This document shows positions 25,622-34,106 of a stretch of 64,000 nucleotides of DNA, one piece after another. The DNA is from Methylocystis sp046349115. Lineage in GTDB: Bacteria; Pseudomonadota; Alphaproteobacteria; Rhizobiales; Beijerinckiaceae. A model generated the notes under the pieces. It was not told the origin of the DNA. It searched no databases and saw nothing but the letters and a program-made list of their open reading frames with translations. How positions within the stretch are numbered: position 1 is the first letter of the stretch; each line of letters opens with the position of its first letter. The stretch spans positions 1-64,000 of the forward strand of contig NZ_JAXMCX010000007.1 in the NCBI RefSeq assembly GCF_046349115.1. Reading direction: 5' to 3'. Position numbers and translations under genes: made by a program.

Positions 25622-26404
25622 GTGCCGCAGGCGTCGTCAAAACATATTCGCTTCAGGGGTCGGTCCTTCCCGGTTCTGACTCTCGAACCGGAACAGCCGC
25701 TCGAAGGCTGGTTCGAGCAATTGGACGCATTGCTGGAACAGTCTCCCGCCTTCTTCGCCAAGAAGTCGATCGTCATTGATCTCGGCAAGATGGCGATCGA
25801 GCAGGCGCAACTTGGCGACCTCCTCGCAAGTCTCAGCCGACGCGGCATCCGCGTCATGGGCCTTTCGGGCGTTGATTCTTCATGGGCGTCGGACGAACTG
25901 CCGCCGATTCTGGCCGGCGGCCGCGCCACCCCTCAACCGCCGACGGAAGCCGGCGCGACGCCCGCCAAGGACGCAAGCTCCGGAACGCTGACCCCAAGCG
26001 AAGAATCGGCCTTCAAGGACATTGCGAAGTCTCTCGGCTCGGACGGCGCGGCCGGAGTCGCATCGGCGACGCCCGCCGCGCCGCTAATCCTGGTCGAGCC
26101 GGTGCGCTCCGGCCAGTCGATCTATTACCCGGAGGGCGACGTGACCGTCATCGGCTCGGTCGCCTCGGGCGCGGAAATCATGGCCGGCGGCTCGGTGCAT
26201 ATTTACGGAACGCTGCGCGGCCGCGCCATGGCCGGCGCCTATGGCGAGAAGCGCGCCCGAATCTTCTGCCGCAGGCTCGAAGCCGAATTGCTCTCGGTGT
26301 GCGGCGTCTATCTCACCGCCGAGGAAATCTCGGCGAATATGCAGCGCCAATCCATTCAGGCCTGGCTCGAAAACGAAACGGTCAAGATCGCAAGGCTCGA
26401 CTAA
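25622..26404 (+). CDS. minC: Septum-site inhibitor MinC
   Basis: Blocks FtsZ ring formation away from mid-cell together with MinD. The N-terminal domain (about 1-105) starts with SKHIRFRGRSFPVLTLEPE. The C-terminal beta-helix domain has SGQSIYYPEGDVTVIGSVAS, GGSVHIYGTLRGRAMAGAYG and ISVNMQ-type EISANMQRQSIQ, all typical. GTG at 25622 is preferred (TGAGG upstream); a TTG at 25607 is also open, so the start is uncertain by five residues. It is the first gene of minCDE, behind a CtrA-type box. Confidence 0.94.
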   Translation: MPQASSKHIRFRGRSFPVLTLEPEQPLEGWFEQLDALLEQSPAFFAKKSIVIDLGKMAIEQAQLGDLLASLSRRGIRVMGLSGVDSSWASDELPPILAGGRATPQPPTEAGATPAKDASSGTLTPSEESAFKDIAKSLGSDGAAGVASATPAAPLILVEPVRSGQSIYYPEGDVTVIGSVASGAEIMAGGSVHIYGTLRGRAMAGAYGEKRARIFCRRLEAELLSVCGVYLTAEEISANMQRQSIQAWLENETVKIARLD

Positions 26405-26418
26405 AAGAGGACGGGACG

Positions 26419-27234
26419 ATGTCCAAAACATTGGTGGTCACCTCCGGCAAGGGAGGCGTCGGAAAGACGACTTCGACCGCGGCGCTTGGCGCCGCTCTGG
26501 CGCAGCAGGGCCATAAGGTGGCGGTCGTCGATTTCGACGTTGGCCTGCGCAATCTCGACCTCGTCATGGGCGCCGAGCGGCGTGTGGTCTACGACCTCAT
26601 CAATGTCGCCCAGGGCGACGCCAAGCTGCATCAGGCGCTCATCCGCGACAAGCGGCTCGACAATCTCTATCTGCTGCCCGCTTCGCAAACCCGCGACAAG
26701 GACGCGCTGACCGAAGAAGGCGTGCAGAAGGTCATCGGCGAATTGCGCGAAAAGTTCGACTGGATCGTCTGCGACAGTCCGGCAGGAATCGAGCGCGGCG
26801 CGACACTGGCCATGCGCTTCGCCGATGTCGCCGTCGTCATCGCCAACCCCGAAGTCTCTTCGGTGCGCGATTCGGACCGCATCATCGGCCTGCTCGACGC
26901 CAAGACCGAACGCGCCGAAAAGGGCGAGAAAGTCGAGAAATTCCTACTGCTCACGCGCTACGATCCAGGGCGCGCCGCGCGCGGCGAGATGCTGAGCGTC
27001 GAGGATGTGCTGGAAATTCTGTCCATCCCCCTCATCGGCATCGTGCCCGAGAGCGAAGAGGTTCTGCGCGCTTCCAACGTCGGCGCGCCGATCATTCTTC
27101 ACAATGCGATGAGCGCCGCGGCATGCGCTTATTCGGAAGCGGCGAAACGGCTATGTGGCGAGAGGACGCCGGTCACCATTCCCTCCGAGAAGAAGGGTTT
27201 GTTTGTTCGGCTCTTCGGTCGGAGGGCGGCATGA
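26419..27234 (+). CDS. minD: Septum-site ATPase MinD
   Basis: A 271-residue ATPase that recruits MinC to the membrane. Deviant Walker A SGKGGVGKTTSTAALG near residue 9, DFDVGLRNLDLVMGAERRVV, and DSPAGIERGA are hallmark segments. The C-terminal KKGLFVRLFGRR is the amphipathic membrane-targeting helix. The true start is MSKTLVVTSG at 26419, fourteen bases after minC. The stop overlaps minE by four bases. Confidence 0.97.
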   Translation: MSKTLVVTSGKGGVGKTTSTAALGAALAQQGHKVAVVDFDVGLRNLDLVMGAERRVVYDLINVAQGDAKLHQALIRDKRLDNLYLLPASQTRDKDALTEEGVQKVIGELREKFDWIVCDSPAGIERGATLAMRFADVAVVIANPEVSSVRDSDRIIGLLDAKTERAEKGEKVEKFLLLTRYDPGRAARGEMLSVEDVLEILSIPLIGIVPESEEVLRASNVGAPIILHNAMSAAACAYSEAAKRLCGERTPVTIPSEKKGLFVRLFGRRAA

Positions 27235-27551
27235 ATATTTTCGGACTGTTCGGGCGCCGCAGCGCCACCGCGCCGGTCGCGCGCGAGCGCCTGCAGATTC
27301 TTCTCGCGCATGAACGCAAATCCGCGCGCGCGTCCAACCTGATCTCCGTTCTGCACAAGGAAGTCCTCGCCGCGATCTCCAAGCACATCACGGTCGATCC
27401 CGACAAGGTGATGGTGAAGATGCATCGCAAGGAAGACATGTCGCTGCTCGAAATCGACATCGAGATCGAATCGGAGGCGACGCTGGAACGAGATGCGGAC
27501 TTTGCCGACGACTGCGCGTTGGAAGACGATCTGAGCGGCAAGGCGGCCTGA
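27231..27551 (+). CDS. minE: MinE topological specificity factor
   Basis: A 106-residue protein. The N-terminal MNIFGLFGRR is the membrane-targeting sequence; ARERLQILLAHERKS is the MinD-contact region; VLHKEVLAAISKHITVDPDKV and EIDIEIE form the dimerisation domain. The ATG overlaps the minD stop (ATGA). Slightly longer than E. coli MinE because of an acidic tail. Confidence 0.96.
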   Translation: MNIFGLFGRRSATAPVARERLQILLAHERKSARASNLISVLHKEVLAAISKHITVDPDKVMVKMHRKEDMSLLEIDIEIESEATLERDADFADDCALEDDLSGKAA

Positions 27552-27647
27552 CCGGCCGCCGCGCTTGCAAAGAGCGGTAAGGGAAAAGCAGCCGAGTTCG
27601 GCGCGCATTGCGCGCCATTCCGGCATTCTTTCAAAGACCGAATCGCC

Positions 27648-28799
27648 TTATAGATTTGCGAATAGATTGATATAGGGCGAATAGCTGAAAACCCTATTTC
27701 TCGCTTGCCCTGTGATCTCAAACAATATCTGATTATTGCAGAATTTCTCAACAAGAGAGTTCGCGTTGGGGAAACTCACTTGTAGAACTTCTTTTACGCT
27801 ATTCACACTGACTGTTGGATGCGAATACAGATATTCTAGAAGCTTGTTCGCGTTCGCGGCCGTTCCTCCAAATTCGTTCATTATTATGTGTCTATGCTTT
27901 TCTCTCAGATCGACGATTTCTCGCGCCGTATCCGTAGCTTGCCGGCCCACGTCGGCCACCCCTCTCAGAAAAAACTTAAGCCAGCCCTCCCAATCGCCGA
28001 AGACCCGCGTTCTTTGCAGTTTCTCGTAATATTCGCTCCGATGTTGCTTGAAATAATGGGATAGATAAAGAACGGGCTTCTGCAGTATATTTTGCTGGCA
28101 AAGAAAAAAAGTGATCAACAGCCGCCCAATGCGCCCATTGCCGTCGAGAAATGGATGGATGGTTTCGAATTGGGCGTGAGCCAGGCCGATTTTGATCAAG
28201 GGCGGAAGTTCATCGCTTGCATGGAGGAATTTTTCCAGTTCGCCCAATGCTGCCTCCGCCTCTTGATAAGGAGGAGGAATGAATGTCGCCGTTGAAAGCG
28301 TGCTGCCGGCCGGGCCGATCCAGTTTTGGCTGCGCCGCAGTTCTCCCGGCTGAAGATTTCGTCCGCGAACGCTTTTGAGCAATTGCTGATGGAGTTCCTT
28401 GATCAGTCGTATGGATAGGGGGATTTCTCCCAATCTCGCTAGTCCGTAATTCATGGCGGCGACATAGTTCAAAACTTCGTCGACGTCGTTTGGCGCTTCG
28501 GAATCGAATATCTTCGCCTCGGCTCTGAGAAGGTCGTTTATCGAAGCTTGCGTGCCTTCGATTTGGCTGGATAAGACCGCCTCCTTGCGCACGTACATAA
28601 ATACGAACAGTTCCGGGTTGGGCAAAGTTTGAATCGAGCCGTCAAGGCGACCCAAAGCGCGATCGGCCTCCGACAGCAACCATTGCATTTCGGAATCGAT
28701 TTCCACCGGTGGATCGGGCGGCAACGGCGCCGGTAGGAAAGCTTTGTAGCCGCTCGGCTGCAGGGCGTATTTTCCCGATCGGTCGCTCAAATTAGTCAC
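27648..28799 (-). CDS. Fic-family protein, class II (autoinhibited), with C-terminal winged helix
   Basis: A 383-residue probable AMP-transferase. The Fic motif HPFLDGNGRIGR is complete at residues 215-226 (catalytic H215). An N-terminal inhibitory helix carries S77-x3-E81-G82, the S/TxxxE(G/N) motif that blocks ATP until released. The N-terminal 40 residues match the Fic_N region. The C-terminal part (HPTVSVNSVKEVLQVSFPNA) looks like a winged helix. The DNA is clearly more AT-rich than minCDE and the genes beyond, suggesting horizontal gain. No partner antitoxin gene is needed for this class. Target unknown. Confidence 0.9.
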   Translation of the reverse strand: MTNLSDRSGKYALQPSGYKAFLPAPLPPDPPVEIDSEMQWLLSEADRALGRLDGSIQTLPNPELFVFMYVRKEAVLSSQIEGTQASINDLLRAEAKIFDSEAPNDVDEVLNYVAAMNYGLARLGEIPLSIRLIKELHQQLLKSVRGRNLQPGELRRSQNWIGPAGSTLSTATFIPPPYQEAEAALGELEKFLHASDELPPLIKIGLAHAQFETIHPFLDGNGRIGRLLITFFLCQQNILQKPVLYLSHYFKQHRSEYYEKLQRTRVFGDWEGWLKFFLRGVADVGRQATDTAREIVDLREKHRHIIMNEFGGTAANANKLLEYLYSHPTVSVNSVKEVLQVSFPNANSLVEKFCNNQILFEITGQARNRVFSYSPYINLFANL

Positions 28800-29129
28800 C
28801 TCAATTCCTGTTAAAGGTACTCCTTAATATGATTCGATATAAGCTTCTATATTATTGTGACGCGTTAACATGGAGGTTTTTGGGTTCCATATAAATGCCG
28901 GACAAATTTAAGGGCATTAGATCGCTCCATACTATGGCGCACGTTTAATAAGAACTCCGGTTAAGCCTGAACGTTACGGACTTTTGGTCTGGCCTCACTA
29001 AATTGCCGAGTTTCCCCCCTTGACCTCTCGACATTTGCACCTCTTGCCCTTGCGACAATGTTAATGCATATTACATTGCTGTCGGCCCCGCTTTGCGGCG
29101 GGCGGCCGTTGACCAAACTGGAGCCCATC
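28800..29129. other. AT-rich intergenic region
   Basis: About 330 bases between the divergent Fic and DUF2852 genes. There is no convincing coding frame. It contains several short A/T runs and the candidate promoter at 29044-29072, and its composition matches the Fic gene rather than the chromosome, so it may be part of the same acquired segment. Confidence 0.5.
29044..29072 (+). promoter_or_regulatory. Candidate sigma-70 promoter for the DUF2852 gene
   Basis: TTGCCC (29044-29049), a 17-base spacer and CATATT (29067-29072), ending about 58 bases before the ATG. The spacing is ideal and the boxes each match the consensus at four of six positions. Judged by eye only. Confidence 0.3.
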
Positions 29130-29612
29130 ATGAGCTGCCATCGTTATTCCCGCATGTCGTCGTCCGGAGCGGGCGGATCGCCCTGGGGCCATTGCGGGCG
29201 GATGTCCTGGAGGCCCTACGAGATCGCGGCGATGATCCTCGGCTTTTTCATCTTCTGGCCGCTCGGCCTCGCGATCCTGTTCTGGAAGCTCTGGCAGAAA
29301 AGCTACGGCTATGAAGGCGATTTCTTCGCCTTCGCCCAGGAGCAGGGCGCGCGCATCAAGGAAGCCGTGAGCGGCGTCGCCCGCGAGGGCGCATCCGGCT
29401 GGGGCGGCCCGTCCTTCATGCGCTCGACCGGCAATGTCGCTTTCGACGAATGGCGCGAAGGCGAACTCGCCCGGCTCGAGGAAGAGCGCCGCAAGCTCGC
29501 CGAGGCCGAGCGCGACTTCGCCGAGCACATCGACCAGCTGCGCCGCGCCCGCGACCGCGAGGAGTTCGAATCCTTCATGCGCGGCCGCAGGAACGGCGGC
29601 AAGGACGCGTAA
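29130..29612 (+). CDS. DUF2852 membrane protein
   Basis: A 160-residue protein starting MSCHRYSRMSS, with one strong membrane helix (YEIAAMILGFFIFWPLGLAI, about residues 32-52), the conserved FWKLWQKSYGYEG after it, and a highly charged C-terminal coiled coil (LARLEEERRKLAEAERDFAE). The arrangement fits DUF2852, an alphaproteobacterial family of unknown role. GGAG lies upstream of the ATG at 29130. An upstream in-frame ATG (29058) lies at the candidate -10 box and would add 24 atypical residues. Confidence 0.85.
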   Translation: MSCHRYSRMSSSGAGGSPWGHCGRMSWRPYEIAAMILGFFIFWPLGLAILFWKLWQKSYGYEGDFFAFAQEQGARIKEAVSGVAREGASGWGGPSFMRSTGNVAFDEWREGELARLEEERRKLAEAERDFAEHIDQLRRARDREEFESFMRGRRNGGKDA

Positions 29613-29646
29613 TGACCATCAAGGCGGCGCTCTGACCACAATGAAA

Positions 29647-29674
29647 GGCGCAAATCGGCAATCCGATTTGCGCC
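29647..29674. terminator. 12-bp perfect hairpin after the DUF2852 gene
   Basis: GGCGCAAATCGG (29647-29658) and CCGATTTGCGCC (29663-29674) with a four-base loop. It sits about 35 bases after the stop and between convergent genes. There is no long T-run, so it may terminate weakly in both directions. Confidence 0.5.
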
Positions 29675-29765
29675 ATTGCAAATGTCGAGCCCCGCCCGCG
29701 CAAATAGCGTCATTCGCAGGCGGCGAGCGAGGCGTTCCCGGATAGGGAGTCGCCTCGCGCGCGAT

Positions 29766-30251
29766 TTACTGCGGAATGACGGACCCTTTCCGCGTCAGCA
29801 GGCCGCCTCTGACATATCCGGTCTTGCCATTGTAGGTGACATGGCACCAGCCGCTGCCGATTCCTCGCGGGCAGCCAAGAACGTCGACCGTTTCGCCGCC
29901 GGGAATGGTTTCGATGTCCGCCCCAAACATGCTCGCCCGTTTTTTCAGACCGGCGGCGTTGGTGGTCACGACCGGCGCAATGACGACGTCCGATCGGGAA
30001 GTTCCCAACGCAGGCGCGTTCACCCATCCCGTCTTCGACCCATAGCGGACCTGACACCAGCTGTGCGTCCAGCCCTCGTTGCAACTCAACACTTCTACGT
30101 CGGTTCCGGCCGGTATCTGGCCGATTTTTTTCCACGACTTTCCCGGTCCGGAGCGCAGATCGGCGGGACTTTGGGCGGGGGTCGCATGAGCGACGTCGAG
30201 GACAAGAAAGGCGACAAGACCAACTGTCGCTGCAGCGAACATCTTTCGCAT
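29766..30251 (-). CDS. Exported protein with two bacterial SH3 domains
   Basis: A 161-residue protein with a signal peptide (MRKMFAAATVGLVAFLVLDV, cut near AHA) and two SH3b repeats. Repeat 1 has ADLRSGPGKSWKKIGQIP, VLSCNEGWTHSWCQV and GKTGWV; repeat 2 has GLKKRASMFGADIETIPGG, VLGCPRGIGSGWCHV and GKTGYV. Paired cysteines in each repeat suggest disulfides in the periplasm. SH3b domains bind peptidoglycan or peptides; the partner is unknown. Single gene, convergent with DUF2852. Confidence 0.85.
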   Translation of the reverse strand: MRKMFAAATVGLVAFLVLDVAHATPAQSPADLRSGPGKSWKKIGQIPAGTDVEVLSCNEGWTHSWCQVRYGSKTGWVNAPALGTSRSDVVIAPVVTTNAAGLKKRASMFGADIETIPGGETVDVLGCPRGIGSGWCHVTYNGKTGYVRGGLLTRKGSVIPQ

Positions 30252-30308
30252 GACGAATTCTCCTACATTTAAGACAACATATTCTATGTTCCTGCGTTGC
30301 GCCGCAGA

Positions 30309-30377
30309 TCAGGCGAGCGGGAAGAGTTTGTGCTGCTCCATTTCGACATTCTCTCGGAGGCGTTCCAACCCGTTCAT
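30309..30377 (-). pseudogene. Possible remnant of a hemerythrin-like domain
   Basis: A 22-codon minus-strand frame reads MNGLERLRENVEMEQHKLF then PLA. The pattern with E and H spaced ahead of LFPLA resembles the last iron-binding helix of hemerythrin/HHE domains. A stop lies about 14 codons upstream, so no complete domain remains. It is either a decayed gene end or a chance match. Confidence 0.25.
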
Positions 30378-30737
30378 TGTTGTCCGGTCGAGAAGAAAGC
30401 AAACCGCTGCGCTTGACTGTTCTTACTTGGGATAGAGCTAAGGCTTTTCGAGACGGATGACGTAAATTTTATCCTTGAGCTTTGGCTACTGCCGGCTGTC
30501 TCGCATCCGCCGGCCAAAGCAGCGCTTCAATGCTGATCCGTCGCGCCGCCCCAAGGCGGCGGCGCGTCTCGCGCGAAGGCGGAAAAGACCTTCCTTTGGC
30601 GAATGCGCCCAGCATCCGAACGACGAGCGTTCCCATGCGCGACGGGGCGTCGGCGCGTGTCGGCGAAGCATTGAAATCGTCATGGAGAACACGGAAATTG
30701 CGCGCCGCAAATCTGATTGGCGGAGGCCCGGCCACCA
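30378..30737. other. Non-coding or decayed region
   Basis: About 360 bases with overlapping frames on both strands that look like shadows: arginine- and proline-rich, and without a ribosome-binding site or known motif. Apart from the leader of the SRPBCC gene I see nothing definite here. Confidence 0.4.
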
Positions 30738-31187
30738 ATGGCTTTACGGCGGATCGAAACCGAAATCGACATTGAAGCTCCCGCAGAGCGCGTCTGGGCG
30801 CTGTTAACCGACTTTGCCCAGATGCCGTCCTGGAACCCGTTCATCAGGTCGGTTTCCGGCGAAGCGACGAACGGCGCTCGGCTGACGATCCTCGTGTCGC
30901 CGCCCGGCAAGCGCGCGATGCGATTCACGCCAACCGTCCTTTCAGTTCGGCCGAACCGAGAATTGCGTTGGCTGGGCCACCTTTTCGTGAAAGGGCTGTT
31001 CGACGGCGAGCATTACTTCCTGCTGGAGCCGCGAAATGAGCGCGCCACGCGCTTCGTTCAGGGCGAGAATTTCTCAGGGCTCCTCGTTGGCCCCCTGAGC
31101 GGCGCCTTGCCCGCGACGCGCATGGGATTCGAGGCCATGAATGTCGCGCTCAAGCAATTAGCCGAGGCGCCAGACAGAGTTCAGTGA
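30738..31187 (+). CDS. SRPBCC-domain protein
   Basis: A 149-residue single-domain START-like protein: RRIETEIDIEAPAERVWALL, then PSWNPFIRSVSGEA, LRWLGHLFVKGLFDGEHYFL, and a long C-terminal helix (GFEAMNVALKQLAE). The fold binds hydrophobic ligands in a deep pocket. ATG at 30738 is chosen because the domain begins right there; a TTG seven codons earlier is open. No export signal. Function cannot be narrowed further. Confidence 0.8.
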   Translation: MALRRIETEIDIEAPAERVWALLTDFAQMPSWNPFIRSVSGEATNGARLTILVSPPGKRAMRFTPTVLSVRPNRELRWLGHLFVKGLFDGEHYFLLEPRNERATRFVQGENFSGLLVGPLSGALPATRMGFEAMNVALKQLAEAPDRVQ

Positions 31188-31345
31188 CGGGTTGCAACTT
31201 TTCAGCTATAGACGGCGAAGGCGTTTCGTCCTTGAGTCTTCGTTCGAACATCGCGCCAAGGCATGTTCGCTCGACGCAGGACGGTTGTGTTGCGGCGTGT
31301 TTTTCCAGCGACCTTCCTCGCGTCAACCAAAGGTCAAGAGCGTCA

Positions 31346-31921
31346 ATGCGCCAACCCACTCGTCCATTCATCACGGCCTATAAAAATCGCTCGACCAAGT
31401 CTCGGGCGTCCGATTCATGGAAGATCAAGGAAGACGAAACCGCTAAGGCGGAAACATCCCTCAACGACTTGAGCGCCTTGGCGGCTGTTGAAGTCGAACC
31501 CGACGCCGCCTATTTGGCCGCATTGAAAGCGGCGGACGCCGTATTCGGACGGGAAGCGGATAAGACTCCTCCTGCGCCTTCTCAACCAAATCGCCTTCCG
31601 ACGGGGCGCGTGCTCCCGAACTTGCTGCAAGAGGAGATCGTAAACTCCCGTCCAGCGAGCGCGCCATCGAAGAAGTCGCGCCCCGGGCGCCCGGCCGCGA
31701 AAGTCAAAGCGCCGGTTCAAACCAAGCCCAAAAGGCCGAAGCGCCAGGCGCAATTGACCGCACCGACGCCCGCAGCGCAGCCGGCGAGAGCAAGCGAACC
31801 GGAGATGGCTCTCGAATCATCCTCCCCGACGGGACGCGCCATTCGTGAAAAATGGGTTTTAAAGACGACGCTCAAGGCTGGAGAAAGATGGAAACGGCGG
31901 CTGGGTAAATTCGCGCGTTGA
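31346..31921 (+). CDS. Basic, low-complexity hypothetical protein (191 aa)
   Basis: Starts MRQPTRPFITAYKNRSTKS, followed by an acidic helical middle (ETSLNDLSALAAVEVEPDAA, about 30-70). A long Lys/Pro/Ala-rich stretch follows (KKSRPGRPAAKVKAPVQTK and KPKRPKRQAQLTAPTPAAQP), resembling histone H1-like tails. AAGAG lies ahead of the ATG. A longer in-frame start at 31184 adds residues of unlike composition. The basic repeats suggest nucleic-acid binding; no family is recognised. Confidence 0.55.
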   Translation: MRQPTRPFITAYKNRSTKSRASDSWKIKEDETAKAETSLNDLSALAAVEVEPDAAYLAALKAADAVFGREADKTPPAPSQPNRLPTGRVLPNLLQEEIVNSRPASAPSKKSRPGRPAAKVKAPVQTKPKRPKRQAQLTAPTPAAQPARASEPEMALESSSPTGRAIREKWVLKTTLKAGERWKRRLGKFAR

Positions 31922-32080
31922 TCGCGATTGGCCACGACGCCGGGCCGGATGCCGCTTTCGCAACATGGACCGAGACCTTTCCAAGACCGGCTGTCGCGTC
32001 CGCGCTACGTCCCGCAAATATCTCGCCGTTAACTAATCTTCTCGACCCCGCTTTAACGCGGCGGCGGCAATTGTCGCGGC

Positions 32081-33037
32081 ATGGTCCGCCGCGCCCATCC
32101 ATCGCTGCTTGTGCCGGCGCTCGCCGCGGCGACGCTGTCCGCTTGCTCGATTGGCCAGAAGCCGCAGCGGCCGGCCTGGCGTACCCAGGCCGAAAACGCC
32201 TGTCTCGCCGAACGACGCGTCAGCCCTTCCGACTATATCGCTCTCGCGCCGGAGGTTGACGGACCCGGCATCTGCGGCCTCACCAGGCCGTTCAAGGTGA
32301 CGGCGCTCCAGGGCGGCGCCGTCGCCTTCAACGCCACCGCGACGCTCGACTGCTCGATGGTCGCCGAACTCGACGCCTGGCTCGCCGACACCGTGCAGCC
32401 CGCCGCCCAGGCGCGCTTCGGCCAGCAGATCGTCCAGATCAATTCGATGGGCTCCTATGCCTGCCGCGGCATGAACAATATGCGCGGGGCGCAGCTCTCG
32501 GAGCACGCCTTCGGCAATGCGCTCGATATCGGCGGCTTCGTACTCGCCGACGGCCGCGAGATCACGCTGGTCCGCGACTGGGGTCGCGGCGACCCGCAGA
32601 CCCGCGCCTTTCTGATGGATGTGCATCGCGGCTCATGCGGCCATTTCTCGACGGTGCTGTCGCCGGGCTCGAACGCCTTCCACTACAATCATATCCATGT
32701 CGATCTGGCGATGCATGGCCGCTCCGGGCGCAGCATCTGCAAGCCGGAGCCGCAGGAGACCCTGCCGCCGCCCGATTTCTCGCCGCTGATCGCGCAGCAG
32801 CGCGCGCCGGCGCCCGCGGCGGAGGAAGAGACCGACAATGACACGACCGGCAAGCCGCCGCTCGCCGCTTTCGACGGACCGGGCGTCGGCGCGCGCGACG
32901 GGCTCGGACCGCTCGCCGGACCCGAGGCCTACGCGCCGCCGCCATCGGCGCCGCTGCCGCCGCGCCGCGACGGGATCAGCCAGCTCCTCCACGATTCGGA
33001 TCAGACCTCGAGCATCGGCCGGCGGCGAACTTTCTAG
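32081..33037 (+). CDS. Extensin-like (C-terminal domain) lipoprotein
   Basis: A 318-residue predicted lipoprotein with lipobox LSAC near residue 22. The extensin-C domain (about 35-225) contains SYACRGMNNMRGAQLSEHAF, GNALDIGGFVLADGREIT and FHYNHIHVDLAMHG. The His/Asp pattern (SEHAFGNALDIGGF, HYNHIHVDL) resembles zinc peptidases of the LAS type, so cell-wall hydrolysis is possible. A Pro/Ala-rich tail follows. GTP-type cofactors or partners are not indicated. Confidence 0.88.
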   Translation: MVRRAHPSLLVPALAAATLSACSIGQKPQRPAWRTQAENACLAERRVSPSDYIALAPEVDGPGICGLTRPFKVTALQGGAVAFNATATLDCSMVAELDAWLADTVQPAAQARFGQQIVQINSMGSYACRGMNNMRGAQLSEHAFGNALDIGGFVLADGREITLVRDWGRGDPQTRAFLMDVHRGSCGHFSTVLSPGSNAFHYNHIHVDLAMHGRSGRSICKPEPQETLPPPDFSPLIAQQRAPAPAAEEETDNDTTGKPPLAAFDGPGVGARDGLGPLAGPEAYAPPPSAPLPPRRDGISQLLHDSDQTSSIGRRRTF

Positions 33038-33058
33038 TTCGCTGCAGGCCCTCCCGCC

Positions 33059-33340
33059 TCACCGCTTGCTCGCGCCCATATTCACCAGCCGCAGAATGAG
33101 CCACGCCGGCACGACGAAGACGGCGCCGGCGAGCACATAGCTGACCAGCTCCCTCACCGCGCCGAAGCCGAGCTGATAGATGCGGTCGAAGAAGGCCTGG
33201 ACGCCGCGAAAAATGTCGATCGGCCGAAGCTCAAGCCACATCAGCAAAGCGCCGACGACGAGCGAAATCACCAACAACCGCACGAAAGTGCTGAGCGGCG
33301 AACCGCCGAGGAAATTTTCAAGCGTATTGTTCGACGCCAT
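33059..33340 (-). CDS. DUF6460-like small membrane protein
   Basis: A 93-residue protein starting MASNNTLENFLGGSPLSTF, with two membrane helices (LLVISLVVGALLMWLEL and VSYVLAGAVFVVPAWLILRL) around WLELRPIDIFRGV, a pattern typical of DUF6460. AGGAAAG precedes this ATG. An in-frame ATG at 33466 would add a 42-residue polar, Pro-rich extension and cannot be excluded. Function unknown. Confidence 0.75.
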   Translation of the reverse strand: MASNNTLENFLGGSPLSTFVRLLVISLVVGALLMWLELRPIDIFRGVQAFFDRIYQLGFGAVRELVSYVLAGAVFVVPAWLILRLVNMGASKR

Positions 33341-33503
33341 CTCTTGGCTTTCCTGTGATGATGTGTCGGAGCCGGGCGCAATCAGATCGCGCCGGTCTTC
33401 CGTCGGCTCCGGCGGACGCGGCTTGTCGAGATGCGGCCAATTGGCGAAAGGTCCCTGATCGCTCACGCCGGGCGCATCCTCATGACCCTCATCATCCAGG
33501 GCT

Positions 33504-33935
33504 TCACGTCGCGCCTCCGGGCGACGTCTCTTCGCGGAAGAGGCGCATTATGCGGCGCAGAAAGCGCTCGGTAAAGGAGAGTGCGCGCTCGAATTCCTCT
33601 TCGCTCGGCGTCGCGTTCGGCCTTGCCGCCGGGGGCGCCGGCGCGGCCTCGGCGCGCGCTTTCAGCGCGGCGTTCTCCCTTCGCAGCCGGTCGATCTCGG
33701 CTTCGAGCGCGGCGCGCTCTTCGGCGCCGAGCCGGCATACGGCGACGCCGTCCTTGACCGAACAATAGGAGACCGCGCCGGTCTCCTTGTTCAGCCGGAC
33801 ATAGCCGCCTTCGGCCGGCGTCAGCGCGAAGCGGTCGCCCTCGGGCGCGACGATCGGCGGCTGCGTCTCGGCGGCGGCGGGTCCAACGCCGCTGGCAAGG
33901 AGGGTGGCGAGAAGAATATGCCGCGCCGCTTTCAT
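33504..33935 (-). CDS. Exported coiled-coil protein of unknown function
   Basis: A 143-residue protein: signal peptide MKAARHILLATLLASGVGPA cut near AAA, then a small domain (DRFALTPAEGGYVRLNKETG, VSYCSVKDGVAVCRLG) with two cysteines that may pair. A coiled coil follows (LEAEIDRLRRENAALKARAE) and then a basic end. It lies 38 bases before the extended DUF6460 frame on the same strand, so they may be co-transcribed. Similar secreted proteins are common in Hyphomicrobiales; no role is known. Confidence 0.7.
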   Translation of the reverse strand: MKAARHILLATLLASGVGPAAAETQPPIVAPEGDRFALTPAEGGYVRLNKETGAVSYCSVKDGVAVCRLGAEERAALEAEIDRLRRENAALKARAEAAPAPPAARPNATPSEEEFERALSFTERFLRRIMRLFREETSPGGAT

Positions 33936-34106
33936 GGGCCGCCGCTCTTTTTTAGGAAACTTGCCCGCAGATGGGCGCTCCGCCCTCCCGCGTCAACCGG
34001 GGCGCATTCGCCGCGCTTGAACGCCGCGGCCGGCTCGGCCATATAGCTTTAGCCGGAGCGCTTTAGCGGGCTTTGGCGAAAGAGGCGCCAACAGGGCTTC
34101 AGAGAA

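Noticed and set aside
30469..30738. 89-codon minus-strand frame and overlapping plus-strand frames
   Set aside because: Arg/Pro-rich, no ribosome-binding site and no motif; typical GC-rich chance frames.
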